The notes below the pieces were generated by a model that worked only from the letters and a program-made list of their open reading frames with translations, was not told the origin of the DNA and ran no database searches. From the NCBI RefSeq assembly GCF_030384665.1, contig NC_083675.1:1794001-1858000 (forward strand): DNA of 64,000 nt, read 5' to 3'. This DNA comes from Lodderomyces elongisporus. Its lineage: Eukaryota; Ascomycota; Pichiomycetes; Serinales; Debaryomycetaceae. Shown here piece after piece: positions 22,917 through 32,138 of the stretch. Position 1 is the stretch's first letter. Each line of letters opens with the position of its first letter. The position numbers and the translations under genes were made by a program.

Positions 22917-23576
22917 ATGTTTCTCCAAATACTTTCATATATCGGAGTTGTCATTGGATTTTTATTCCTCGTGTTATCGATTGCTTCGGGACTTTACTAC
23001 ATATCCGAGCTAGTAGAGGAACACACTGAACCAACTAAACGATTCCTTAAACGAGTCATTTACACAATAATGGTTACCTTTGTTCTCCTAATGCTATTTG
23101 ACAAGTTCCCAATCAAACTTACTTTATTTTCAGTGTTTAGTTACTTTGTCTATTTGCAGAATTTGGTAAAATTCCCTTATGTTGAGTTGACAAGTCCAAT
23201 TTTTCTTGCCAGCGTCGTGTTGGTTATAGCCAACCATTTCTTATGGTTCAACCATTTCCACAACCCCGAAATTCCTTCATTGGAGGTTAGATTGAGACCC
23301 GATTATGTGCCGCCATATATACCCAACTTTATGGAGATTTGTTCGTTTTTCGGATTGTTAGTATGGTTTGTTCCATTTGCACTTTTTGTAAGTCTAAGTG
23401 CTCATGACAATTTGTTGCCTCACCATAATGTTGTAGACGCAAATGGACCAGAACAAAAGAAGAAGAAGAACGGCTTGGCAAAAGTAGTGGTGGCTAATTT
23501 GAGGGAGTATGTTTATGCAATAAGCAGGAAATTGGGCTACGAATTGGATCCACACCGTGGATCCATAGTTTACTAG
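22917..23576 (+). CDS. SVP26: Svp26/TEX261 cargo receptor
   Basis: A 219-aa polytopic membrane protein of the Svp26/TEX261 family. In yeast it is an ER-to-early-Golgi adaptor that loads type II membrane glycosyltransferases such as Ktr3 and Mnn2 into COPII vesicles. The match covers the whole length: the first membrane segment (MFLQILSYIGVVIGFLFLVL), the LYYISELVEEH loop, then three further hydrophobic segments including the ANHFLWFNHF block, conserved in the family, and a cytosolic Lys-rich tail. The length agrees with yeast Svp26 (228 aa). The start is unambiguous. Confidence 0.95.
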   Translation: MFLQILSYIGVVIGFLFLVLSIASGLYYISELVEEHTEPTKRFLKRVIYTIMVTFVLLMLFDKFPIKLTLFSVFSYFVYLQNLVKFPYVELTSPIFLASVVLVIANHFLWFNHFHNPEIPSLEVRLRPDYVPPYIPNFMEICSFFGLLVWFVPFALFVSLSAHDNLLPHHNVVDANGPEQKKKKNGLAKVVVANLREYVYAISRKLGYELDPHRGSIVY

Positions 23577-23999
23577 TCAAACCATGTGTATATATATATA
23601 TATAGTTGAAGGTAGCTTTATGGTAGCCGAAGAAAACTGTAAAGAAATAAGATGAAAGACTAGCATTTTATCCTATTCTCTTGTCTTACTATATTCAATT
23701 ATATTCTAATTTTATTTTAATTTTATTTCTATTTATACTTTTATTTTATTTTTGTTTCCTTACTCTCAATTCATTATTGCTCAATTTCAAATTTGGTTGA
23801 TGTCTTTCATTTCGTGTTGATAAACTACAACATTTGTTTGGTAGATAAATTCAATTTTCTTCTACGCGTTTATCGTTCCCTTTCTCCGTTCTTTGTTGAA
23901 CTTTATCAATTTTCGATAAATTCTTTCGACTTCATTTTCTTTTTCTTTTTCTTTTCATTTTTTTTTATTTTCTATTTATTTTATATGATTTCTATCTTT
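23577..23999. other. Convergent 3' region
   Basis: 0.42 kb between the convergent 3' ends of SVP26 and the O-acyltransferase gene. It has a (TA)n run at 23588-23603 and T-rich DNA. Nothing coding was seen. Confidence 0.6.
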
Positions 24000-25625
24000 C
24001 TAACTAGACTCTAAAAATGCTTTGACAGGTTTTCCAATATCGTTTAAGCTGAGAAGAAATGTATCGTGACCATAGTTGGAAATATCAGTTCCCAACTCAA
24101 AGTATTCAATGCGGCCGGTTAAATTGTCTGGATTAGTAGTGAGCACATTGGCAATTTCCCGTTGTTGCCAAACAGGGAAAAGGATGTCTGACTCGACTCC
24201 CACCACCAATACATCCTTGTTTGCCATTTTTCTCATTCCTCGTTTCAAATCCTCTAATGACTCTTCGACAGTGTGTTTAGTAGGATGGGTTGATTTTTCC
24301 TTGTAGGGCACCTCTGGTACAACTCCACTACAAGAATTATCTTGGGCAGTTGCCTTTAGCTTCCTGATATTATGAGCTGCGTTATTTTTGTATGCTTGCT
24401 CACTTTTTTCTCGAACTTCTTGAGCTTTTTTTCTAGTACTCTCACTTAAATCAAACAAGTCCATTGCTTTGGAAACATATAACCAAGAGTTTGCGTCATA
24501 CTCTAAACAGAATTTTTCTCCAGCATGATCCAAATACGTTTCAACAAGAAAATCTGGGCACAACGCTGGTGGTCGCGATTCGTCTGCTCTGAACCTACCA
24601 AAACGGTACTCCCATTCAGGACCGGATCTATATGTTACTGTAGCAATTTCTCTGGCCAACTTCATACCCACATGCGGTGGTATATTGTCGTAGTAAAATC
24701 CTCGATTCCAATTTGGGTCACTCATCAACACTTGCCTTTGGGTGTGTCTCAAAGCTATTGAGTATGGGTGCGACCTAGCGCATCCACTTATACTAATTAC
24801 CTTCTCTACTTCATCAGGGAACTCCCAGGCATACGCCAAACTTTGCATTCCTCCCATAGAAGCGCCCACTGAAGCATGGATTTTCAGCACTTGAAATTCG
24901 TCTCGCACAAGCTCTCTTTGGGCACGCACCATATCATTTACTGAGAGAATCGGAAAGCTAGTGGCATATCGCTCGTTATTTGCTGGGTCAATTGATGAGG
25001 GTCCAGTTGATCCGTAACAACCACCAAGCACATTGGTGCACACAACGAAAAACTTGTTTGTATCAATGAACTTGTCTGGCCCAATAAAATTCTCCCACCA
25101 TCCCGGCTTGGTATTGTCTGGTTGTGATTTAGCATGACTTGAAGCAGATAAACCCGTATGGATCAAGACCAAGTTGGACTTGTCTTGGTTCAATTTGCCC
25201 CACGTCTCATAAGCTATTTCATACTCTGGCAAGTGTCCACCATAGTCCAAAAAAATTGGCTTTTTCGATTTATATGTTTTAAATCCGGTAGTAACAAATC
25301 CGTAACTTGGTTCTGGGCCCGACTCTAAGCTGTTGGCGCTATGAATTGGTTTCAATTGTCCACTAGTTAAATCTTTTGTTTTCTGCTCCCTCTTGTCTAG
25401 ACATGGAAATAGTAGTTGTGGATTTGAGGCATGTGACGATTGCGGTTTAGATGTAGATGCCGAACATTGCTGCTGCTGCTGCTGCTGTTGATGTTGATGT
25501 TGTTGTTGTTGTAGTAGATTACTCGATGATGTCCTTAAAAATTGTTTCGACTGCGAAAAATTCAATTTACTTTTAAGCAAATGAAATGAGCTCGATGGAG
25601 ATGCTGCTCTCATGGCGGATTTCAT
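24000..25625 (-). CDS. Mitochondrial-type serine/homoserine O-acyltransferase
   Basis: A 541-aa alpha/beta-hydrolase of the MetX/Met2 superfamily. The nucleophile is S256 in GASMGG, with D480 ([11 protein letters not shown]) and H520 (SNYGHDTFL) completing the triad. The first 60 residues are rich in Ser, Lys, Arg and Gln and lack acidic residues, like a mitochondrial presequence with a poly-Q linker. The middle segment ([20 protein letters not shown] and [24 protein letters not shown]) looks more like the fungal serine O-acyltransferase (S. pombe cys2 / Aspergillus cysA) branch than canonical Met2. The product would therefore be O-acetyl- or O-succinyl-serine for cysteine synthesis in mitochondria. 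Homoserine O-acetyltransferase remains the alternative. A CACGTG box lies 224 bp upstream. Confidence 0.85.
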   Translation of the reverse strand: MKSAMRAASPSSSFHLLKSKLNFSQSKQFLRTSSSNLLQQQQHQHQQQQQQQQCSASTSKPQSSHASNPQLLFPCLDKREQKTKDLTSGQLKPIHSANSLESGPEPSYGFVTTGFKTYKSKKPIFLDYGGHLPEYEIAYETWGKLNQDKSNLVLIHTGLSASSHAKSQPDNTKPGWWENFIGPDKFIDTNKFFVVCTNVLGGCYGSTGPSSIDPANNERYATSFPILSVNDMVRAQRELVRDEFQVLKIHASVGASMGGMQSLAYAWEFPDEVEKVISISGCARSHPYSIALRHTQRQVLMSDPNWNRGFYYDNIPPHVGMKLAREIATVTYRSGPEWEYRFGRFRADESRPPALCPDFLVETYLDHAGEKFCLEYDANSWLYVSKAMDLFDLSESTRKKAQEVREKSEQAYKNNAAHNIRKLKATAQDNSCSGVVPEVPYKEKSTHPTKHTVEESLEDLKRGMRKMANKDVLVVGVESDILFPVWQQREIANVLTTNPDNLTGRIEYFELGTDISNYGHDTFLLSLNDIGKPVKAFLESS

Positions 25626-25848
25626 TTAGATTAAGTAAAGTTGGATAGCAAAAGGGTGGTTCAATAAATAATATGTAAGTATATAGATATATATATTTAA
25701 GTCACAAACCAATCTAGTCTGATAGTTGTCAATGTGGAGAAATATTTTTGAGGCAGTCGACAATAAAGTGATGAAGCAAAGTAGAGATCGGGGCTTGCCT
25801 AGTTTAGAACAAGTTTGCTTACAAATATGTGCGCTTGTGATGTAATAG

Positions 25849-25854
25849 CACGTG
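25849..25854. promoter_or_regulatory. CACGTG E-box upstream of the O-acyltransferase
   Basis: AGCACGTGAAA lies 224 bp upstream of a sulfur amino-acid gene's ATG. This is the classic distance and core for Cbf1-Met4-type sulfur regulation in yeasts. The assignment is inferred from motif and context only. Confidence 0.5.
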
Positions 25855-26139
25855 AAACTCTCACTTCATTTTGACATCTTAGCTATTGTGCATCACCCGA
25901 GTTTTCAAACCTTTACAAGAAGTACATCTTTTTTTTTATATGACAATTGCATTTTAATTTCCATACGACAAATCTACAATTCTTTTCTTCTTCTCTTGCT
26001 TCTTTTGCAACATTTGAACTTTATTAAATCAATTATAGATGTCAAAGGTGGTAAAACCGAGATTAATGTTATAACACCGATTACCGAAGTTATTTGCGTC
26101 TTATTTCTATAAAAGATTAAGGCAGTCTTGCACCGAAAA

Positions 26140-26186
26140 GAGAAGAGAGGGGGATAGAGGGATAGAGAGAGAGGGAGAGAGAGGGG

Positions 26187-26235
<49 letters not shown>

Positions 26236-26239
26236 GGGG

Positions 26240-26279
<40 letters not shown>
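26140..26279. repeat. GA-rich microsatellite with internal duplication
   Basis: About 140 bp of GA dinucleotides broken by GGGGGGATA and GGGAGAGAG blocks. A unit of roughly 55 bp (GGGGGGATA followed by (GA)n) occurs twice, so the tract grew by both slippage and segment duplication. Confidence 0.85.
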
Positions 26280-26283
<4 letters not shown>

Positions 26284-26504
26284 GCTGCTAACTCCAGATA
26301 TTTCCGAGCTCAATGTTTTTGCCAGGTATAAAATCCGCATGTTATTGACACGCACGAATAAAATAGATCAAAAAAAATGAAAATTAAAAAAATGAAACTA
26401 AAAAAGAAAAGTGAATGCAGAGGTAAACGTAAAAAGAAAACAGCACACGGCGAAAGAGTTGCACAATTTCTCAATCATAGTATAAGAATTGGTGGTTAAC
26501 TGGA

Positions 26505-27422
26505 ATGAATCACGCAAATACTTCATTCTATGAAAGGGCTCGCCTATATCTTGTAGCATGCTCTTTCTACCCATTGATATTTTTCATCTCCATTCCATTC
26601 AGCCAGATCCTTGTACAGTATGGTCCAATCATTGCTAGACAATGGTTTGTGATGTTTTTGGAAAAGTATATTGTGCGAGGATGGATATTTGTTTGGTTTA
26701 CTTTGCTTTATTTTGCTAATATTGGAAACTTCAATGGAGGTCTAAGCAAGGTTAACGTGTTCGACCCTATTGTTTTAAAATCAATAAAAATATACATTGT
26801 TAACATGATATGGATTGTTTTTTTACTTGAATGGTTTTTTGGGTCTCCAATATTTGAGAGGATAAGCGTATGGAAGGGAGCTCATTGTACAGACTCTCGA
26901 TTTGCTCGAGAGTATGCTTGTGAAAATGGGGGCGGGGAATGGATCAGTCCATTCGACCCTTCGAGCCATTACACGATATTGATTTCAAGCAGTTTATTGA
27001 TAAGGAGATTGGTGCTACCATTATTTCCAGAGCTTCTATTAGCAGCTAAGTACAGAAATCAAAAGAACAAAACATTACAGCAATTAGGAACGTTGGAGGA
27101 GGGCTTTGGAGAAGACACGAGGGTGAGTATAGGTGCTAGTAACAACTTGGATTCAGAAGCACGTGCAGTTGAGAGCGATCTTGAAGACAACGTCACTGGT
27201 ACCGTACCCTCTTCAAGAATATTCAATTCAAAAACTTTGAATGTATATCAAAAAATAGTAACCAACGTGTCATTTCTTTTCTTGTTGTTGTGGTTAATAC
27301 TGTTTTGTATAACGTCATTCTTTTTCCATACTATCCCCGAAAAGATTTTAGGCTTGATATGCGGATTGCTTGTGCCAGTTATTGCAGGTCTAGATGACAT
27401 AAAGGTTATATCAGTATTTTAA
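26505..27422 (+). CDS. FIT2-family ER lipid-droplet protein (Scs3/Yft2 type)
   Basis: A 305-aa ER membrane protein of the fat-storage-inducing transmembrane family. In yeast the two members are Scs3 and Yft2. The family acts as an ER acyl-CoA diphosphatase needed for lipid-droplet emergence and phospholipid homeostasis. About six hydrophobic segments are visible. The two family histidines are in FDPSSHYTIL (about residue 153) and FFFHTIPEKILG (about residue 276), the latter in the last luminal loop before the final span. A hydrophilic acidic loop (about 185-240) is inserted between spans. Its size lies between Yft2 (274 aa) and Scs3 (380 aa), so I do not choose between the symbols. ATG 26505 gives a natural N-terminus. 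Confidence 0.83.
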   Translation: MNHANTSFYERARLYLVACSFYPLIFFISIPFSQILVQYGPIIARQWFVMFLEKYIVRGWIFVWFTLLYFANIGNFNGGLSKVNVFDPIVLKSIKIYIVNMIWIVFLLEWFFGSPIFERISVWKGAHCTDSRFAREYACENGGGEWISPFDPSSHYTILISSSLLIRRLVLPLFPELLLAAKYRNQKNKTLQQLGTLEEGFGEDTRVSIGASNNLDSEARAVESDLEDNVTGTVPSSRIFNSKTLNVYQKIVTNVSFLFLLLWLILFCITSFFFHTIPEKILGLICGLLVPVIAGLDDIKVISVF

Positions 27423-28010
27423 GAATTACTTGATACCTACCTTACAGATTATATACTGGCAATAATCGCTCCTTGAAAACAATGCAAATAGTTTTATGTT
27501 AATTTATGTTTATAATAAGGAAGTTTATACATTCAAGACTTAAGCAAACAAATTTGCATTTGTTTGTTCGTTGCTTTTCCTTTTCCTTTTTTTTTTGCAT
27601 TATTTTTTTGCATTATTTTTTTAGTTGAGTTGTTTGTGCCATCACCGTGCATCCGCGTGGCACAAAACAGCGTTATTCGCGCAAATAGTATTAGACTCAT
27701 CTTGAACTACATTTTCTGTCCAGCTTGCAATATTCTGTCCAGCCTCACGTTGATTAGGTGCGATGCAGAATGTACTGTAGACAGCATAATTATCTCAAAA
27801 ATCACTCTGATCCAATACGCGTTGGATATCTTTAGATACATATATATATATATATACATATATAAATGCAATTGTTTCCATCTTATGATTTAGCATCCAT
27901 ATTTTCCATTCCACTTCAATTAGATTAGTCTCTTTTTTTCTTTTGATTCTTTTTTGTTCTGTTTCGCTTTGCTTTGTCTATTCAACTTTTACCAAACAAT
28001 TAACAAAAGC
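27423..28010. other. Intergenic, promoter of the copper ATPase
   Basis: 0.59 kb holding T-rich sequence, a tandem TTTTTTTGCATTA element at 27589-27622 and a (TA)n run at 27839-27862. No coding signal. The frame of the next gene opens at 27954 through a TTG, but the first ATG is at 28011. Confidence 0.55.
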
Positions 28011-31000
28011 ATGAGTTTACAATCCTCGAAAACTACCATTTCCAAAGATAACAGAAATAACAACGACAACAATAGTAATAAAGTTAAAGAAAATATGAAG
28101 GTCCTTACAATTGAATTGAGTAATATACATTGCGAAGAGTGTGAGTCAACGGTGAGAAAAGTTGTTGCACAATTCTACAACGCTAAAGAGGTTGACGATG
28201 TTGCAAGTGTTGAGTTAAACAACGACGAAGATGTTTGCTTTGAAATAAACAATTCCAAAGTGAAACTATTTGGCAAAAATCAGAGTAACTTTAATCATGG
28301 CTTTAAGAAGTTGGTGCGCAAATTGGAAAAGGCTGGCTTCGGTGTTGCACGATATGAAATTCGTTCATCAAATGAATATTACTCGGGTTTATCTAACGAA
28401 GTAGATCAGCACGACCTTGAAGCCGATTCACCTAGTGCACATATTGATGAGAGTGGTTTCTTTGATTTTATGGGGCTATACCATAAGTACACCCAATCGC
28501 AATCGAAGAAACACCACATGAAATTTTGTAAAGTTTGTCAAGAAAGTGAACGGCTGCAAAAGGAGTCACAAGCAAAACTGACAAAACATTCGATCGATTC
28601 AAATAATGATACATCCTCACTTGAGACTAAGGTTGACCACCCGCATCAAGAGTTTAGAGCAGCATTTGTGGTGAGTGGGATGACGTGCTCGTCTTGTGTT
28701 AATACCATTAGCGACAGTTTGAAAAAGCTTTTTGAAACCACCAACAATAATGCAACAAAGTCCAACTCAAAGTCAGTAAACAATGAATTTGATGAGTCCA
28801 AGTTTAACGTTAATTTACTTCAAAAATCCATAGTTGCCATCATTCCTAACAAGCAATTGATCAACCAGATCATCAATACAGTGAGTGACCTTGGGTTTGA
28901 GTGTAAACTTGTTGAAGTCTTGCCCGTGCAACGTTCTATCAACACCAAGGTCACAGCATTGATTGGTGGCATGACATGCGCAGCCTGCGCCAACTCAATC
29001 AATGCGGCCGTTAAAGATTTGCCATTTGTATTGGAAAGTGGAATAAATGTTGTAACCAAGAGTGCCCAGTTTGTGTTGGAAGATGATAACGCACACAAAA
29101 ATTTAGACAAGCTTCAAGAGGCAGTTGAAGATTGCGGGTTTGACTTTGAATTATTGACAACTGAAAAGATCAACTATACATCCGGAAAACAAAAGCCCAG
29201 AACAATCAACATCAAAGTCGATGGGATGTTCTGTGACCATTGTCCAGAGATTATAACAAAGTATTTATTCAATTACGGTGATGCTGTGGTCATCAATGAT
29301 CCATTAACATTGAAACACCCAATCATCAAGTTTACGTATGTCCCAAGTGGTGAAGTAACGGTGAGAAAATTTTTACACGATCTTAATCACTTGAAAGATG
29401 GAGGTAATGGTGAATACAAAATCACAGAAGAGATTGGTTCGTTTACATGCAAGATTGTAAAACCGGTATCCATTGATGAACAAGTTCGAAAATTGGCACA
29501 AAGGGAATTGATTAATCTCGCATTGAGATTGGTACTAGCAACGGTATTTGCTATTCCAACCTTTATATTTGGCATAGTTGCAATGTCGCTCTTACCCAAG
29601 CAACATCCATTCAGAATTTGGGTCGAGGATCCAATCTGGGCAGGAAATGTTTCTCGAGCAACATGGATCTTGTTCATTTTAGCGACCCCGGTGTACTTTT
29701 TTGCTGCTGATACATTCCATCGCAAAGCTATTAAGGAGATCAAGTCACTATGGTTTCATAAAAATTCATTTAAGCAAAGGCTATTCAAGTTTGGGTCAAT
29801 GAATTTGCTCATGTGTTTGGGAACAACTGTGGCATACTTTGCAAGTATAGCCCTTTTGATCCTTAGTGCTAAGCAAGCACCAGAAACGCATCACGGGTTC
29901 CATACGACTTACTTTGATGCTGTGGTATTCCTTACTTTTTTCTTGTTGATTGGTAAACTTTTACAAAGCTATTCAAAAACGAAAACTGCTGATGCAGTTT
30001 CGAAATTGAGTGACTTGAAACAAACAGAAGCAACTCTTGTTGAGCACATTGGCGAAAACGGTAACAAGTATATCAATGATCAACTTGTGGATTTAGAGTT
30101 GTTAGAAATTGGCGATTATATCAAGATTGGTCATGGTGAGTCACCGCCAGTTGATTGTGTTATTGTTGATGGCGAATCGAACTTTGATGAAAGCGCTCTT
30201 ACTGGTGAGTCAGTTCCAGTTAAACACGTCGAGGGCCATCAAGTCTTTTCCGGAACAGTTAATGTTGGTAGTACATCCATTATTGGTAAAGTAACCAGTT
30301 TAGAAGGTGATTCTTTGCTAAGTCAAATAGTCAACACAGTTAGAGATGGTCAATTGAGAAAAGCACCGATGGAAAGGACCGCCGATTTGATTACCGGTTA
30401 TTTTGTCCCTATCATAGTCGCGCTAGCAATTATTACATGGATTATCTGGCTTGCACTTGGTCACAGTGGTGCATTGCCGGAAAGCTATTTGGATATTGAT
30501 ATTGGCGGATGGACAGTTTGGTCGTTGGATTTTGCAATTGCTGTTTTTGTAATTGCATGTCCATGTGGTATTGGGTTAGCTGCTCCTACTGCGTTATTTG
30601 TGGGTTCAGGTTTGGCAGCAAAGTATGGTATTTTGGCCAAAGGTGGTGGTGTTGCATTCCAAGATGGTGCCAACATTGGTGTAATTTGCTTTGACAAAAC
30701 TGGAACTTTAACTCGCGGAGAATTGCTGGTGACAAATTACTCATTCACAAAGAAAGTAAAGGATCTTAAAGTTTCCAAGCAAATTGGCTACCAATTAGCT
30801 CGTGACTTGGAAGTCGCCTCGGCACATCCACTCGCAAAAGCAGTTAAGGCATTTGTTGATGAAACGTGTGCAAAGCAGCTGATTAAGTTAGTTGGTAACA
30901 AAACTCCACAAGTAGAGTCAGTTTCTGGAAAAGGTGTCAAGGGAGAAATTATTTGTGATGATATTAGTGGCGAGGATCAGGGTCAAAATCACAATGACGA

Positions 31001-31868
31001 TGCTGGTGCAAATTATTATGATGTATGGACCAAATACAAACCGGAGCAGGCCATTTTGGGTAATGAGAGACTACTTGAAGACCACGGCGTTGTTCTTACT
31101 GATGACCAAAAGTCTTTACTTGTAAGATGGAAGAGAGAATGCAAATCAGTTATTTTGTTGGGTTTAAAATGTTCTTCCTTATTTGATGATTCAGAATTTC
31201 ATTTACTCATGATGTTGGCAGCACGTGATGAAATCCGACCAGAGACCAAGGAAGTTATATCTTTTTTGCAATCACATAAGATTGAGACATGGATGATTAC
31301 AGGTGATAACCAACTTACCGCTGAGGCTATTGCTAAAGAGGTTGGAGTTACAAATGTTGTAAGTGAAGTTCTTCCAGATGAAAAGGAGCTACAGATCAAG
31401 CGTATTCGTCAGATGAAGGACTCTGAGAGTAAAAAACCGTGTGTGATTGCAATGGTTGGAGATGGTATAAATGATGCACCTGCTTTGGCTAGTGCAGATG
31501 TTGGGATTGCTCTTAGTTCCGGTGCAGATCTTGCTGTGACTTCGAGTGACTTTATCCTTCTTAATAAGCAACATCCTTTAATTTGTTTGGTTACATTATT
31601 AGATTTGTCTCGTTGTGTTTTTCGTCGTGTTAAGTTTAATTTCGGGTGGAGTTTGGTATACAATACTATTGGTATTCCAATTGCTGCTGGTGTAATTTAC
31701 CCTTACAACAATTCTCGATTGGATCCTGTTTGGGCAAGTGCGGCCATGGCCTTGTCTTCAGTTAGTGTTGTGCTTAGTAGCTTGGCATTAAAGCTTTACC
31801 GCCCAAAATTGAATGTAAATGATTATACAGTTGAGACGAAAGATACCGGAGTCGCTATCGAAGAATGA
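28011..31868 (+). CDS. P1B copper-transporting ATPase (Ccc2/Crp1 family)
   Basis: A 1285-aa CPx-type heavy-metal ATPase. Four N-terminal metal-binding modules carry CxxC: CEEC (about residue 39), GMTCSSC (225), GMTCAAC (322) and GMFCDHC (406). The A-domain has LTGES (about 730), the metal-channel motif is CPC in IACPCGIGLAAP (about 850), the phosphorylation site is DKTGT (about 894) and the hinge is VGDGINDAPAL (about 1149). The HP motif reads SAHPL (about 937) where Cu-ATPases usually have SEHPL. It exports Cu(I), either into the Golgi for multicopper oxidases (Ccc2) or across the plasma membrane for copper resistance (Candida Crp1). Four modules and the large size fit either; I leave the symbol open. 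Confidence 0.93.
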   Translation: MSLQSSKTTISKDNRNNNDNNSNKVKENMKVLTIELSNIHCEECESTVRKVVAQFYNAKEVDDVASVELNNDEDVCFEINNSKVKLFGKNQSNFNHGFKKLVRKLEKAGFGVARYEIRSSNEYYSGLSNEVDQHDLEADSPSAHIDESGFFDFMGLYHKYTQSQSKKHHMKFCKVCQESERLQKESQAKLTKHSIDSNNDTSSLETKVDHPHQEFRAAFVVSGMTCSSCVNTISDSLKKLFETTNNNATKSNSKSVNNEFDESKFNVNLLQKSIVAIIPNKQLINQIINTVSDLGFECKLVEVLPVQRSINTKVTALIGGMTCAACANSINAAVKDLPFVLESGINVVTKSAQFVLEDDNAHKNLDKLQEAVEDCGFDFELLTTEKINYTSGKQKPRTINIKVDGMFCDHCPEIITKYLFNYGDAVVINDPLTLKHPIIKFTYVPSGEVTVRKFLHDLNHLKDGGNGEYKITEEIGSFTCKIVKPVSIDEQVRKLAQRELINLALRLVLATVFAIPTFIFGIVAMSLLPKQHPFRIWVEDPIWAGNVSRATWILFILATPVYFFAADTFHRKAIKEIKSLWFHKNSFKQRLFKFGSMNLLMCLGTTVAYFASIALLILSAKQAPETHHGFHTTYFDAVVFLTFFLLIGKLLQSYSKTKTADAVSKLSDLKQTEATLVEHIGENGNKYINDQLVDLELLEIGDYIKIGHGESPPVDCVIVDGESNFDESALTGESVPVKHVEGHQVFSGTVNVGSTSIIGKVTSLEGDSLLSQIVNTVRDGQLRKAPMERTADLITGYFVPIIVALAIITWIIWLALGHSGALPESYLDIDIGGWTVWSLDFAIAVFVIACPCGIGLAAPTALFVGSGLAAKYGILAKGGGVAFQDGANIGVICFDKTGTLTRGELLVTNYSFTKKVKDLKVSKQIGYQLARDLEVASAHPLAKAVKAFVDETCAKQLIKLVGNKTPQVESVSGKGVKGEIICDDISGEDQGQNHNDDAGANYYDVWTKYKPEQAILGNERLLEDHGVVLTDDQKSLLVRWKRECKSVILLGLKCSSLFDDSEFHLLMMLAARDEIRPETKEVISFLQSHKIETWMITGDNQLTAEAIAKEVGVTNVVSEVLPDEKELQIKRIRQMKDSESKKPCVIAMVGDGINDAPALASADVGIALSSGADLAVTSSDFILLNKQHPLICLVTLLDLSRCVFRRVKFNFGWSLVYNTIGIPIAAGVIYPYNNSRLDPVWASAAMALSSVSVVLSSLALKLYRPKLNVNDYTVETKDTGVAIEE

Positions 31869-32138
31869 AATTCATATATTTGAAACTAATATGGGAAAAA
31901 GAAAAAAAAAAAAATAGAACAGCAGACTGAAAAAACAAAAAAAAAAAAATTAATAGAAAGATCTATGTAAAAGTAAGTAGCAATAAATTTCATTTTTCAA
32001 ATATTTAACCTATGCAAATCAGAGTTTTAAAATTATTCGCTAATTTGTGCATTTATTTGTGCATCAATTTGAGTTTTAAATCTCCTCCTTCTTTTCATGT
32101 AGTTCAATTCAGTTTATTTTAATTTATTTTATTTTATT

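Larger units (their letters stand above)
25626..26504. other. Divergent promoter with GA microsatellite
   Basis: An 0.88-kb divergent spacer between the O-acyltransferase and FIT2-family genes. It holds a CACGTG box at 25849-25854 and a long GA-rich tract at 26140-26279. No ORF of note. Confidence 0.6.
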
